Shown here piece after piece: positions 52,683-62,296 of a DNA stretch of 64,000 nt. Each line of letters begins with the position of its first letter. Position 1 is the first letter of the stretch. Source of the DNA: Flavobacterium sp. 140616W15 (GTDB lineage Bacteria; Bacteroidota; Bacteroidia; Flavobacteriales; Flavobacteriaceae); NCBI RefSeq assembly GCF_003668995.1, contig NZ_CP033068.1, forward strand, positions 1,798,001 to 1,862,000, given 5' to 3'. The notes beneath the pieces were generated by a model, which did no database searches, had not been told where the DNA came from, and worked only from the letters and a program-made list of their open reading frames with translations. The translations under genes and the position numbers were made by a program.

Positions 52683-52707
52683 AAAAAAAGGAAGCCTAAA
52701 CTTCCTT
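52683..52707 (-). terminator. Terminator of the galKT operon
   Basis: AAGGAAG and CTTCCTT form a 7-bp stem with a 6-base loop, followed on the minus strand by a run of T. It lies 80 bases past the galT stop at 52787. Confidence 0.75.
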
Positions 52708-52786
52708 AATCTTATTCAATATTCATTTATCTAATGGGAAAAGACAAATAAAAATGAACGATAAATCGTATTTTATCAATATAAAA

Positions 52787-53838
52787 TTATGATTCCATTT
52801 TATAATGAATATTTGATTGCTCTCTTAAATGAGCTGCACTTTTTTCTGGAGTTAAATCTCGTTGTGACTCACCTAACATTTCGTAGCCAACCATAAATTT
52901 CTTAACAGAAGCAGATCGTAATAATGGTGGATAAAAATGCATATGAAAATGCCATTCTGGGTGTTCGTTTCCATCTGTTGGAGCTTGATGAATTCCTGAT
53001 GAATATGGAAAAGAGGTATTAAAAAGGTTATCGTATTTTATTGTTAACTGTTTTAATATAGTCGCAAATGCAACAGATTCTTCTGCAGTAAAATCAGTTA
53101 TTCTTCCGAAAACTCTCTTACTTATAATCATCGTTTCATACGGCCATACTGCCCAAAAAGGAACTAAAGCTACAAAATGATCATTTTCAATAACGATACG
53201 AGTTTCTTTTTTAATTCTGCTTTAAGATAATCAGCTAAAAGCGTGGTATCGTATTTGTTAAAATAGTTTTTTAAGCTATTTTGTGTTTTTTCTACCTGAG
53301 TCGGCAATGATTCTTGTGCCCAAATTTGTCCATGCGGATGTGGATTACTGCATCCCATAACACTTCCTTTATTTTCAAAAATCTGAACATAATTGATGTA
53401 TTTAACTGCACCTAAATCAGCATATTCTTTTTGCCAAGTTTTAATAATATTTTCAATGTCCTTAATTTCCATTTCTGGCAATGTAAGATCATGTCTTGGT
53501 GAGAAACAAACCACTCTTGAAATTCCTCTTTCTGGTTTAGCTAAGAAAAAAGTATACTTGATATCTTCTTCATATATAATTTCATCTTGCTTCATCGCAG
53601 CAAAATCATTATCGAAAACAAAGCTACCTTCGTATTTGGGATTGCTTATTCCGTTAGCTCTTACATTATCTGGACACAAATAGCAAGTTGAATCGTATTT
53701 CGGCAAAGGTTCTGTTACAACTAGTTCATTTTGTCCTTGCCAAGGACGTTTTTCTCTATGAGGTGAAACAAGTACCCATTCGTTTAATAATGGATTATAC
53801 CTTCTGTGGGGGTCTTCATTAATGTTAAAGTTTCTCAT
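52787..53838 (-). pseudogene. galT: Galactose-1-phosphate uridylyltransferase, frame break at codon ~209
   Basis: The first frame (53838 down to about 53207) holds the N-terminal domain with LLNEWVLVSPHREKRPWQG, zinc Cys residues in STCYLCPDNVRANG, and the active-site CSNPHPHGQIWAQ (catalytic HPH). The second frame resumes with TRIVIENDHFVALVPFWA and has the second zinc site in HPEWHFHMHFYPPLLR. Adding one A to the A6 run at 53207-53212 joins them into a normal ~350-residue GalT. The junction reads A-AAA-AAG, a known -1 slip sequence. The galactokinase gene ends directly before this start (53839), so this is the galKT operon of the Leloir pathway. Confidence 0.88.
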
Positions 53839-55011
53839 TTATTTATCTAAGGTGTAAAGTGATGTTCCAGTTCCGATTTTTACGTCGTAAAATTTTAATT
53901 CAATACCAAATATATCTAAATAAAGGGACGAAAACTTATTTTTCACCTCATTTTCTTGTCCTTTTTTAATTAAATTGATTGTACAGCCTCCAAATCCCCC
54001 ACCCATCAATCTAGAACCTATTATAGCATCATCCTCTTTTGCTGTTGCAACAAGCATGTCTAACTCTTCGCAACTAACCTCATAATCAACAGACAAACCT
54101 TTATGAGTATCAAATAATAGTTGTCCTAAAAGTTCTATGTTTCCATTATCAAGAGCATCACATGCTTGTGCAACACGTCTAATTTCATTTATAACATAAT
54201 GCACTCTTTTAAAAACAATTTTATCCATTTTGTCTCGAATGCTTAATAATTGGCTTTCTTGACAATCTCTAAAACTCTTGATCTCTGGAAAATATTTTTT
54301 GATTATCGACAGTCCTTTTTCGCATTCTTCACGACGCGTATTATACTCAGATGTAAATAGCGAATGTTTTACATTACTGTCAAATAACACCAAGGCATAA
54401 TTATTAAAATTTGCTTCGTGGTATTCGAATTCTAGTGTTTTGCAATCTAATTTAATTACTTTATTTTCTAATCCATGAACACTTGAAAATTGATCCATGA
54501 TACCACAATTAATTCCTACCCAATGTTCTGCTTTTTGTCCTAATAATGCAATATCTACTTTATTGATAGTAAGATTAAAAAGTTCTTTTATACCAAAAAT
54601 CATCCCGCATTCTAATGCTGCCGAAGATGATAATCCTGAACCTACTGGAATATTACTGCTAAAAACACAATTAAATCCTTCTAAAGAAAAACCATTATCC
54701 TGAAGCTGTTTTACAACACCTAAAATATAATTTGTCCATACAATATCGCTCAATTGAATTTCTTTTGTTAAATCTAATTCAAATTCATCATTTAAATCTA
54801 TTGCGTAAATTTTTGATTTTTGAGAATTGTTTTTTTCTAAAGCAAAACAAATAATTTTATCTATAGCGGCCGGTAATACATATCCATCATTATAATCAAT
54901 ATGCTCACCAATTATATTGATTCTTCCTGGTGAAAGAATTATTTTTTGAGGTTCATTCCCAAATTTTTCTGTAAAAAAATGGGATGTTTTTTTGATTAAA
55001 ATTTCATTCAT
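53839..55011 (-). CDS. galK: Galactokinase
   Basis: This 390-residue GHMP kinase has the galactokinase signature SPGRINIIGEHIDYNDGY (near residue 27), the ATP loop IPVGSGLSSSAALECGMIFG near residue 121, and the C-terminal motif GSRLMGGGFGGCTINLI near residue 335. It phosphorylates galactose at C1 and feeds GalT. It is upstream of and abuts galT (stop to start with no gap). No mutarotase, epimerase or sugar transporter is adjacent. The divergent gene is an ABC exporter. Confidence 0.94.
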   Translation of the reverse strand: MNEILIKKTSHFFTEKFGNEPQKIILSPGRINIIGEHIDYNDGYVLPAAIDKIICFALEKNNSQKSKIYAIDLNDEFELDLTKEIQLSDIVWTNYILGVVKQLQDNGFSLEGFNCVFSSNIPVGSGLSSSAALECGMIFGIKELFNLTINKVDIALLGQKAEHWVGINCGIMDQFSSVHGLENKVIKLDCKTLEFEYHEANFNNYALVLFDSNVKHSLFTSEYNTRREECEKGLSIIKKYFPEIKSFRDCQESQLLSIRDKMDKIVFKRVHYVINEIRRVAQACDALDNGNIELLGQLLFDTHKGLSVDYEVSCEELDMLVATAKEDDAIIGSRLMGGGFGGCTINLIKKGQENEVKNKFSSLYLDIFGIELKFYDVKIGTGTSLYTLDK

Positions 55012-55498
55012 TGTTACTTATTAATATAGTTTGTTGGTTAATTATTATAGACTTATAAAAGTAAATAATCAGAACTTATGTTTTAAGTAAAAACCAGTCT
55101 TATAATTATTTACATTTTATAGAAAATCAAAAATATATACTTATCCAAAATAATCCTACTAGTACCTACTGGTTTAAAAAAAATGCCTAAAAAAATTAAA
55201 AGTAATAAGATACTCTAAGTCTATTTATTTGTGGTATAAAAAGAGTGTAACAACAGTAAATACAGGTATAATTTAATTATTCATTCAATAGTCTTTTTTC
55301 TTAAAAAGATTTAAGCTCCTTCTCTGGTTAACTAACTGGTATAGTTTTACGTGATTTTATTACCTATTAAATAAATTGCTACCTGCGAATTGCACTATAA
55401 AATACAATTTATAAATCTTAGGTTTTATTGCATCGAATGCGAATCACATCTAATGGGTTAATTTAATATCTTTATATTTCATTTCAATTAAAATTTAT
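55012..55498. other. Divergent intergenic region, galK / ABC exporter
   Basis: These 487 AT-rich bases hold the promoters of both neighbours. I see no small ORF or clean operator. A -7-like TATCTTTA before the ABC gene (about 55468) is only a partial match to TAnnTTTG. Confidence 0.4.
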
Positions 55499-57283
55499 AT
55501 GATTTTATTCTGGAAATATCTCAAACCATACAGTTGGCTCATAGTTTTAGTTTTGTTCTTTGCTGGTATTTCACAAATTCTTTCTCTTTATGATCCCATC
55601 ATTTTCGGAAAAATTATAGATGATTATGCTTTAAAAAACAACCAAAGCGACAATAGTAAAGAAAATGGTGTCATAAAACTATTAATAATAGCAGTTGTTA
55701 TTGCTCTCACGGCTCGTTTATTTCTTTCACTCAAGGACTATGTATTGCGAATGATAGTACAAAAATTTGGAATGCAAATTTTCAATGACGGACTAAGGCA
55801 AACACTTAGATTACCTTTTCAGGAATTTGAAGACCAAAGTAGTGGAGAAATATTGTCTGTTTTACAAAAAGTACGCACTGATACTGAGAAATTTATTTCA
55901 GCATTTATAAACATCTTATTTACTTCGGTAGTAGGCATTGGTTTCTTAATGTGGTATGCAGTTACTAAGCATTGGGCGCTTATTCCTGTTTTTTTTATTG
56001 GTGTTGTTATCTTGGGAGGATTGACTAGTATTTTAAGCAAATCAATTAAAACCTTGCAACGTTCGCTCATTCGACAAAATCGGCAAATGAGTGGTACTAT
56101 AACGGAGAGTCTACGGAATATAGAACTAGTAAAAAGTCTAGGGCTTACCTATCCCGAAATTCGACGTTTAAAGGTTCATACTCAAGAAATTTACGACTTA
56201 GAGATGGAAAAAGTCAAGAAAATGAGAACGCTTACTTTTCTTCAAGGTAGTATTTTGATATTTCTTAAACAGTCTATCCTATTTATTTTATTGTGGTTAA
56301 TTTTTAAGAATGTTTTATCTCCTGGTGAACTTATTTCAATGCAATTTATATCTTCTGGAATCATTAGCCCATTACAAGATCTTGGAAGTATAATTATCTC
56401 ATATCGTGAAGCTGAGACTGCTTTATTTTTGTTTAATGAATTAATGCAAAAAGAACCTGAATATAGTCCTGAAGAACCTGTAGAAGTTGGTTCAATTAGT
56501 CAATTACATTTTAACAATGTCGTTTTCAAGCATAAAAATGCAACTTATAATGCTATTCAGAACATTTCATTTAAAGCTAAACTTGGAGATAATATTGCTT
56601 TTGTAGGTCCATCTGGTTCAGGAAAATCAACTCTTGTAAAACTATTGGTGGGGCTATACCGCCCCGTTGAAGGCGATATCCTTTATGATGATATTTCTAT
56701 TAAAGATTTACGATACAATCATGTTCGAAGACAAATGGGTTTTGTAACACAAGATACGCAACTATTTTCAGGAACTATTCGTGAAAATCTATTATTTGTT
56801 AAGCCAGATGCTACTGAAGAAGAAATGCTTTCGGCCATAAAAAAAGCATCTGCAACTCCAATAATATTAAATTCAGGTAAAGGGCTTGATACTGTTTTGG
56901 GTGAAGGTGGAAAAAAACTCTCGGGTGGTGAAAAGCAACGTCTTTCTATTGCTAGAGCTCTATTACGCAAACCAAAAATATTGATATTCGATGAAGCAAC
57001 TTCTGCTTTAGATTCCCTCACTGAATCTCAAATTACGCAAACTGTTAGAGAAATATCTGTTGACAAACAACAAATTACTATTCTAATTGCTCATCGACTA
57101 TCCACTATTATGCATGCCGATACTATTTTTGTACTCGAGCGTGGAAAAATTATTGAACAAGGAACTCACCATGAACTTGTTGATAAAAAAGGGTTGTATT
57201 ATGCAATGTGGAGGCAACAAATTGGTGAACGTAAAGAGGATTTGCCATCATCCAAAAACACAAATAAAAAAAGCAAGATTTAA
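55499..57283 (+). CDS. ABC exporter half-transporter (permease fused to ATPase)
   Basis: This 594-residue protein has six membrane helices (residues 1-305), starting MILFWKYLKPYSWLIVLVLF, then an ATPase with Walker A FVGPSGSGKSTLVKLLVG near residue 374, the signature LSGGEKQRLSIARALL near residue 475, Walker B KILIFDEATSALDS, and switch His IAHRLSTI. It would work as a homodimer or with an unlinked partner, exporting lipids, peptides or drugs. The last five sense codons (KKSKI) and the stop fall in the left arm of the terminator at 57266-57302. Confidence 0.92.
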   Translation: MILFWKYLKPYSWLIVLVLFFAGISQILSLYDPIIFGKIIDDYALKNNQSDNSKENGVIKLLIIAVVIALTARLFLSLKDYVLRMIVQKFGMQIFNDGLRQTLRLPFQEFEDQSSGEILSVLQKVRTDTEKFISAFINILFTSVVGIGFLMWYAVTKHWALIPVFFIGVVILGGLTSILSKSIKTLQRSLIRQNRQMSGTITESLRNIELVKSLGLTYPEIRRLKVHTQEIYDLEMEKVKKMRTLTFLQGSILIFLKQSILFILLWLIFKNVLSPGELISMQFISSGIISPLQDLGSIIISYREAETALFLFNELMQKEPEYSPEEPVEVGSISQLHFNNVVFKHKNATYNAIQNISFKAKLGDNIAFVGPSGSGKSTLVKLLVGLYRPVEGDILYDDISIKDLRYNHVRRQMGFVTQDTQLFSGTIRENLLFVKPDATEEEMLSAIKKASATPIILNSGKGLDTVLGEGGKKLSGGEKQRLSIARALLRKPKILIFDEATSALDSLTESQITQTVREISVDKQQITILIAHRLSTIMHADTIFVLERGKIIEQGTHHELVDKKGLYYAMWRQQIGERKEDLPSSKNTNKKSKI

Positions 57284-57302
57284 TCGAAATCTTGCTTTTT
57301 TT
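57266..57302. terminator. Terminator overlapping the ABC gene's last codons
   Basis: AAAAAAGCAAGATTT pairs with AAATCTTGCTTTTTT (15 bp, 5-base loop). The left arm encodes the C-terminal KKSKI of the ABC exporter. It acts on both strands between convergent genes (stops at 57283 and 57324). Confidence 0.88.
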
Positions 57303-57323
57303 ATTATTTAAAACTAAATCTTA

Positions 57324-57719
57324 CTATAATCTCGCTTTATATTCATCGAAACTAAATGGTCCAGGACCAAAAAAAGAAATCATTAATGCAGCTCCAATGA
57401 TAGATAAGTTTCTCATAAATGTCATAAGTACATATTGATGACGAACAGGATCTACAACATTCCAAAAATCGTGCATGATGAATGTCACGGGCAAAAGAAT
57501 TAAAATTATCAACCATGCTCCCCATTTGGCCATGAATCCAGTTAAAATACTTAATCCACCTAATAATTCAAGAACACCAACTAAGGGCACTAAGATATAA
57601 GAAGAGGGTATTCCTTTTGCTGTCGCTTCATAAATATAATAATCTGAAAAATTTGCGATTGAAGAATACATAAAAATTGTACTGAACAAAATTCTGCCGA
57701 TTAAAGGGATATAATTCAT
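57324..57719 (-). CDS. DoxX-family membrane protein
   Basis: This 131-residue protein has about four membrane helices. It starts PLIGRILFSTIFMYSSIANF, then shows VPLVGVLELLGGLSILTGF near residue 44 and FMRNLSIIGAALMISFFGPG near residue 100, the DoxX pattern. Members are linked to quinone/thiosulfate metabolism or redox homeostasis, but most are untested. It is a single gene with a shared terminator at 57266-57302. Confidence 0.9.
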   Translation of the reverse strand: MNYIPLIGRILFSTIFMYSSIANFSDYYIYEATAKGIPSSYILVPLVGVLELLGGLSILTGFMAKWGAWLIILILLPVTFIMHDFWNVVDPVRHQYVLMTFMRNLSIIGAALMISFFGPGPFSFDEYKARL

Positions 57720-57886
57720 AGTAAAAAAGTATTAATTAAATTGATATTTTTCATTCTATAATAAAAACTTTAAAATAATAGGAATCCTTAAATTTAGTGA
57801 ATTAAATTTAAAAAAAACAATCATTTTATAACCAAATAGCTACAACACATATATTTATACAAATTCAAACTGGTATGTATTAAAAA

Positions 57887-57921
57887 AATAAGGGCTGCCT
57901 CATATTGAGACAACCCTTATT
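57887..57921 (-). terminator. Terminator of the Hsp20 gene
   Basis: The segment aagggctgcctca, a short TAT loop, then tgagacaaccctt folds as a 13-bp stem (two G-U pairs), 44 bases beyond the Hsp20 stop. Flanking A/T tracts on both sides complete it. Confidence 0.8.
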
Positions 57922-57964
57922 AAATAAACTAAATGTAATTAAATATAAGTAACCGAATTTAGAA

Positions 57965-58417
57965 TTAACTAATTTCAATCACTCGCGGCGCTTTATTTTC
58001 CTTTGCTTCTTCCTTTTTAGGAATAACAAGATGTAAAAGTCCGTTATCGTAATTCGCTTTTATATTTTCTTCATCAACCACATTGTTAGGCAATTTAAAA
58101 CTGCGTTGGAATGATTGATAACTAAATTCTCTACGAGTAAAATTATCTTCAACAGTTTCTTTTTCATCTTTTTTACTTGATGAAATTGTCAATAAATCAT
58201 TGTCAAAAGTAACTTTAAAATCTTTTTTATCCATTCCTGGTGCTGCAAGTTCTACCTCAAAATTATTGTCAGTTTCTTTAACGTTTACTGACGGTAGTGT
58301 TGTACTTGTAGCTGAAAAATTATTGTTTTCCCAGTTAAAAAGCTCACGTCCAAAAATATCATCCAATAATGATGGTAATGATTGTGAATTATTTTCGTTT
58401 TTTCTGATACTTAACAT
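57965..58417 (-). CDS. Small heat-shock protein, Hsp20/alpha-crystallin family
   Basis: This 150-residue protein has the alpha-crystallin domain from about residue 40: VNVKETDNNFEVELAAPGMD, DFKVTFDNDLLTISSSKK, then FSYQSFQRSFKLPNNV and NGLLHLVIPK near residue 128. The N-terminal arm is short (LLDDIFGRELFNWE). It prevents aggregation of unfolded proteins as large oligomers. It is a lone gene with its own terminator; no CIRCE-like or heat-shock promoter could be fixed by eye upstream (58418-58748). Confidence 0.94.
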   Translation of the reverse strand: MLSIRKNENNSQSLPSLLDDIFGRELFNWENNNFSATSTTLPSVNVKETDNNFEVELAAPGMDKKDFKVTFDNDLLTISSSKKDEKETVEDNFTRREFSYQSFQRSFKLPNNVVDEENIKANYDNGLLHLVIPKKEEAKENKAPRVIEIS

Positions 58418-58748
58418 GATGATTTAGTTTTAATAGTTATACAAATAATTTAATAATCATTAAAATTTCATTCAACACCATGTATATAACAAAATAAATA
58501 CCAAATTATAAAAAGTGATTTTTTATCCCAAATAAATGATTTTTTGACACATAACTACCCAAATAAAGCAATAATAAATGTCAAAATGACAGTTATCGTA
58601 ATTTTTATATAAATCACTCTTACTCTAACCTCTTTTAAATCAAGTAAAATTATCATCACCTAAAATTTAGAACCAGTCTAACCACCTAACTGGGGGCTTT
58701 ACCGTTATTTAATACTAATTTTATTCATTGAATTATAAAATCATTACC
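58418..58748. other. Divergent intergenic region, Hsp20 / unknown-VIT1 operon
   Basis: These 331 AT-rich bases contain the promoters of both units. No small ORF, hairpin or clear operator was found. A TTG at 58728 in frame with the next gene is not taken as the start. Confidence 0.4.
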
Positions 58749-59156
58749 ATGAGTGCTGTTGAAAATGAAGCCTTATTGAGGAAAGGACTCGCTGCAATAG
58801 ATGAAAAAATAAATAAGCTTAACGATGAAAAAATTAAGCTTTTTTTTGATGCATTAGGTTTAAACAAACGCAAAGATATTCCTAAAGATTACTTACAATG
58901 GGAAACCATTCTTATTGTTGTACCTAACCGACAAATATCGCATGAACTAAAATCATATAAATATTCTATATCCAGAATTACCTTTATTACAAATATTTAC
59001 GCAAAAGAAATACATATTTTCGATTTTAATGATTGGAAAAAAGCTTTTGGAAATAAAACTCATTTGCAAGTAAAAAATGCTTTAAAAGATAGTTTTGGTG
59101 GTGTTCAAAAAATCCAAGAAGAATACATCAAGACTCTTCCAAAAATAACTAAATAG
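58749..59156 (+). CDS. Hypothetical protein coupled to a VIT1-like transporter
   Basis: From the ATG at 58749 the product is 135 residues, soluble, with a coiled-coil-like N-terminus (LAAIDEKINKLNDEKIKLFF) and no signal or membrane helix. It has a mixed alpha/beta character (QWETILIVVPNRQISHELK). I do not recognise its family. The VIT1-like gene starts 1 base after its stop (59158), so both are very likely translated together; it may regulate or assist metal transport. Confidence 0.7.
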   Translation: MSAVENEALLRKGLAAIDEKINKLNDEKIKLFFDALGLNKRKDIPKDYLQWETILIVVPNRQISHELKSYKYSISRITFITNIYAKEIHIFDFNDWKKAFGNKTHLQVKNALKDSFGGVQKIQEEYIKTLPKITK

Positions 59157-59157
59157 T

Positions 59158-59844
59158 ATGGAGAAAGAGCACCATTATATAAACAGAAGTGGTTGGGTTC
59201 GTGCAGCAGTCCTTGGTGCTAATGATGGTATTTTATCAACTACTAGTCTCGCCATTGGTATTGCTGCGGCAAGTACTACTCGTGAACCTATTATTTTAGC
59301 TACTATAGCTGGTTTGGTAGCCGGTGCTTTATCTATGGCCTCTGGCGAATATGTTTCTGTAAGTTCTCAATCTGATATTGAAACTGCTGATCTAGAAAGA
59401 GAGCGCATTGCGTTAGAAACGGTGCCTGAGTTAGAGTTAATAGAGTTAGCCGACATCTACGAAAATAGAGGATTAACTCCTGAACTTGCCAAAGAAGTTG
59501 CTGTACAATTAACTGCCCATAATGCTCTAGAATCACATGCTAGAGATGAATTAGGTATTAACGAAATTACTCAGGCAAAACCCCTCCAAGCTGCTTTTGC
59601 TTCTGCCGCATCATTTATATCTGGTGGAATTCTACCTCTCCTTGTTTCAATTTTTGCTCCTCTTAAAGATATTGTGCTATTTCAATATGCTTTTGCTATT
59701 ATATTCCTTGCTCTTTCTGGTGCCTTAGCTGCCAAAGCTGGCGGTTCTAGCACAATAAAAGCTGTAATAAGAATTTCCGTTTGGGGAACTTTTGCTATGG
59801 GAATATCTGCATTAGTTGGATACATTTTTGGGGTAAATGTTTAA
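59158..59844 (+). CDS. VIT1/CCC1-family Fe2+/Mn2+ transporter
   Basis: This 228-residue integral protein shows the family start GWVRAAVLGANDGILSTTSL near residue 11, the second helix with GALSMASGEYVSVSSQSDIE near residue 57 (the conserved Gly and Glu of the transport site), an acidic cytosolic stretch (about residues 80-130), and C-terminal helices ending GTFAMGISALVGYIFG. Plant and yeast relatives move Fe2+ or Mn2+ into vacuoles; bacterial forms are likely exporters or store metal. The unknown gene just upstream is translationally coupled. Confidence 0.92.
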   Translation: MEKEHHYINRSGWVRAAVLGANDGILSTTSLAIGIAAASTTREPIILATIAGLVAGALSMASGEYVSVSSQSDIETADLERERIALETVPELELIELADIYENRGLTPELAKEVAVQLTAHNALESHARDELGINEITQAKPLQAAFASAASFISGGILPLLVSIFAPLKDIVLFQYAFAIIFLALSGALAAKAGGSSTIKAVIRISVWGTFAMGISALVGYIFGVNV

Positions 59845-59852
59845 TTTTTCAA

Positions 59853-60599
59853 TTAATTCTTTAGCACACTTTTAAGTTTTTTAAGCAATATATTATCCGA
59901 AATTTTAATTTGTTTAACGGCCAATTTAGCTACTTCAGTTGCGCCTAATAACGAAAGATGAGTATCGTCATCTTTACCATCTGGGTAAAATGCTATCTCC
60001 CCTGCCTTATAATGCAAATGAAGTTTTTTAGATTGCTCTGGACCATAAGACTGCTCTAATAATTCAGTATAATATTCTAAGTCGATAAATGGTACTTTTA
60101 ATTCCTGAGCGACTAATCTAGCCTCTAATGGATACTCTCCATGTGTCCCAATTAAAACTCCTTGTTCGTTAAAATTTCTTCTTGCAATTGATGAAAATAA
60201 TACCGGGATTGCTCCTTTTTCTCTGCTTTCATTTACAAAGCGGATCAAATTATGGCGATATGCCGTATGCGGATTTGTATAACGTAAAGAATCACCTATT
60301 TTTTCATCATTATGTCCAAACTGAATAAATACATAATCTCCTTTTTTTAGTAGTTTGTATATCGTATCCCAGCGTTTTTCGGCTATAAAACTTTTAGTAC
60401 TTCTCCCATTGACCGCTCTATTATCAACGACAATGCTTTCATTAAAAAAAGACTGCAATACTTGACACCAACCGTATTCTGGATTTCGTTCTGGGTCTTT
60501 TTTATTTGCCATTGTAGAATCTCCAATGCAATATAAAGTTGTTTTTTGTGCTGTACCGTTAAGGCTTATTAAGAATATAATTAATAGATAATATTTCAA
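59853..60599 (-). CDS. Exported rhamnogalacturonan acetylesterase (SGNH, CE12 type)
   Basis: This 248-residue SGNH hydrolase has a signal peptide (MKYYLLIIFLISLNGTAQ). Block I is CIGDSTMANK with nucleophile Ser28, block II lies in NRAVNGRSTKSF (Gly), block III is FIQFGHNDEK (Asn) near residue 95, and block V is DDTHLSLLGA (Asp and His) near residue 213. This matches rhamnogalacturonan acetylesterases, which remove acetyl groups from pectin. It fits the next two genes of pectin breakdown on the same strand. Confidence 0.9.
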   Translation of the reverse strand: MKYYLLIIFLISLNGTAQKTTLYCIGDSTMANKKDPERNPEYGWCQVLQSFFNESIVVDNRAVNGRSTKSFIAEKRWDTIYKLLKKGDYVFIQFGHNDEKIGDSLRYTNPHTAYRHNLIRFVNESREKGAIPVLFSSIARRNFNEQGVLIGTHGEYPLEARLVAQELKVPFIDLEYYTELLEQSYGPEQSKKLHLHYKAGEIAFYPDGKDDDTHLSLLGATEVAKLAVKQIKISDNILLKKLKSVLKN

Positions 60600-60940
60600 T
60601 TTTATTTTTTTTTTAGATTACTTAAATTACTTAGATTTTTAGACATTCTTAGACTTCTCAGATAGTAGTCGCAGCTCTCAGTTTCAGTCTCGGTTTGCAG
60701 TCACAGTCTTACATCTTGCTCATTACATCTTTATTCTTTATTCTTTTTTCTTATTTCTTATTTCTTATTTCTTATTTCTTATTTCTTATTTTACAATCGC
60801 TATGTCGTCCTGAGGTGGAGCCGAAGGACAGTCTCAGTACTCAATTTCTTAAAACCTTAGCTCCTCAGTACCTTTTAAAACCTCTGCTACTTTGAACCTT
60901 TGAGTCTTTGAACCTTTGAGTCTTTGAACCTTGAAAAAAA
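60600..60940. repeat. Low-complexity gap with a heptamer repeat
   Basis: A (cttattt) repeat of six perfect copies lies at 60750-60791. It is followed by a REP-like phrase (gtcgtcctgaggtggagccgaaggac near 60803-60830) and then alternating phrases tttgaacctttgagtc at 60890-60930, the same family as at 41610-41660 and 62570-62600. No gene is seen. Confidence 0.75.
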
Positions 60941-62296
60941 CTAATGCTTCGAAACTGCTGTAGGCACTGTTGCTTTTTCTCCAATATAAACCTCATTTAT
61001 AGTAACATTTTCGGTATTGCTATTAGAAATTGCATTCTTAGCTGATTTGATTTCGATATTATTCAATGAAATATTTCTAACTTTTTTCTCTGGAAATCCC
61101 TGAATAACAATTCCTGTTCCTGTCGCTTTATTACATGAGATATTTGAGAATGAAATATTTGATATTTCTGATGGAAAACCTTTTCCTTCTCCATGATAAT
61201 TAGCTGTAATATAAAGGCAATCTTCAACTTCGTCTAGCTTAATATTTTTAACAAAAACATCTTTTATATAACCGCCTCTATCGGCATTTGTTTTTAAATA
61301 AATCCCTCTTTTTAAGTAACCTACTGTTTTACAATTCTCAACATAAATATTTTTAATTCCTGCCGACATTTCGCTTCCTAAAACTATTCCATGAAGTCCT
61401 TTAAAATTGCAATCTCTAATCACAATGTTTTCACTTGGCGTAGCGCTATTTGCTCTTCCTTCGTGATCTCTTCCTGCTTTAATTGCAATATTATCATCGC
61501 CATTGTTAAATGTAATTCGTTCTATTAAAACATCTTTTGCGTACTCTGGATCGATTCCGTCGTTGTTATGATTTAATGATTTATAGGTTAAATCTCTAAC
61601 GGTTATACTTTCTGATTTTAATAAATGTAAACACCAAAAAGGGGAATTTTCGATTCTAATTTTCTCTACTAAAATGTTTTTACAATTAAAAAACTGAATC
61701 ATTTGCGGTCTCAAAAAATATCCATCTCCAAATTTTCGTTCTTTTAATGGTACATTATTATGATTCATTTTACGACTTAAATTTTTCCCTGCTCCTTCTT
61801 TTGCTTTAAAACTTTTCCATATTTTCCCTCCCTCTCCATCTATTGTTCCTTCGCCTGTTATAACAATATTTGTACAATTATATGCATACACTAGCGGACT
61901 GTAATTATATAACATGGTTCCTTCCCAACTTGTAAGTACCATTGGCAGATAATGATTGGGATTATCACTAAATTTTATTTTAGCATCTTTTTCTATTACT
62001 AATTTTACATTGCTCACAAAATGGATTGGTCCGTTGAGTTTGTAAATACCCTTAGGAACTCGTATTGTTCCTCCATTATTTTTCTTGCACATTGCCATTG
62101 CTTTTTCAAAAGCGGGTTTGCTATCGCTTATCGAATCTCCTTTAGCACCAAGCGTAACAACATTTATTTGATATGAAGGAATTACTGGTAACTTGATTCT
62201 GCTCACAATTGAATCAACTTTGTTTGTTGGATAATCAATTGTTTGTGCAAAACTATTTAATGATAGTAATAGAACTAAAAGAAAGCTGTATTTCAT
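60941..62296 (-). CDS. Glycoside hydrolase family 28 (polygalacturonase-like)
   Basis: This 451-residue exported protein (MKYSFLLVLLLSLNSFAQ) has an N-terminal pectate-lyase-like segment (NVVTLGAKGDSISDSKPAFE near residue 45). The GH28 active-site set on a beta-helix follows: NNDGIDPEYA (NDG at 245-247), FNNGDDNIAIKAG (DD at 267-268), GLHGIVLGS (catalytic His302), and KRGIYLKT near residue 336. It cuts pectin backbones (galacturonan or rhamnogalacturonan). It lies between the acetylesterase and the pectate lyase-pectinesterase fusion, so it is part of a pectin-degrading group. Confidence 0.93.
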   Translation of the reverse strand: MKYSFLLVLLLSLNSFAQTIDYPTNKVDSIVSRIKLPVIPSYQINVVTLGAKGDSISDSKPAFEKAMAMCKKNNGGTIRVPKGIYKLNGPIHFVSNVKLVIEKDAKIKFSDNPNHYLPMVLTSWEGTMLYNYSPLVYAYNCTNIVITGEGTIDGEGGKIWKSFKAKEGAGKNLSRKMNHNNVPLKERKFGDGYFLRPQMIQFFNCKNILVEKIRIENSPFWCLHLLKSESITVRDLTYKSLNHNNDGIDPEYAKDVLIERITFNNGDDNIAIKAGRDHEGRANSATPSENIVIRDCNFKGLHGIVLGSEMSAGIKNIYVENCKTVGYLKRGIYLKTNADRGGYIKDVFVKNIKLDEVEDCLYITANYHGEGKGFPSEISNISFSNISCNKATGTGIVIQGFPEKKVRNISLNNIEIKSAKNAISNSNTENVTINEVYIGEKATVPTAVSKH

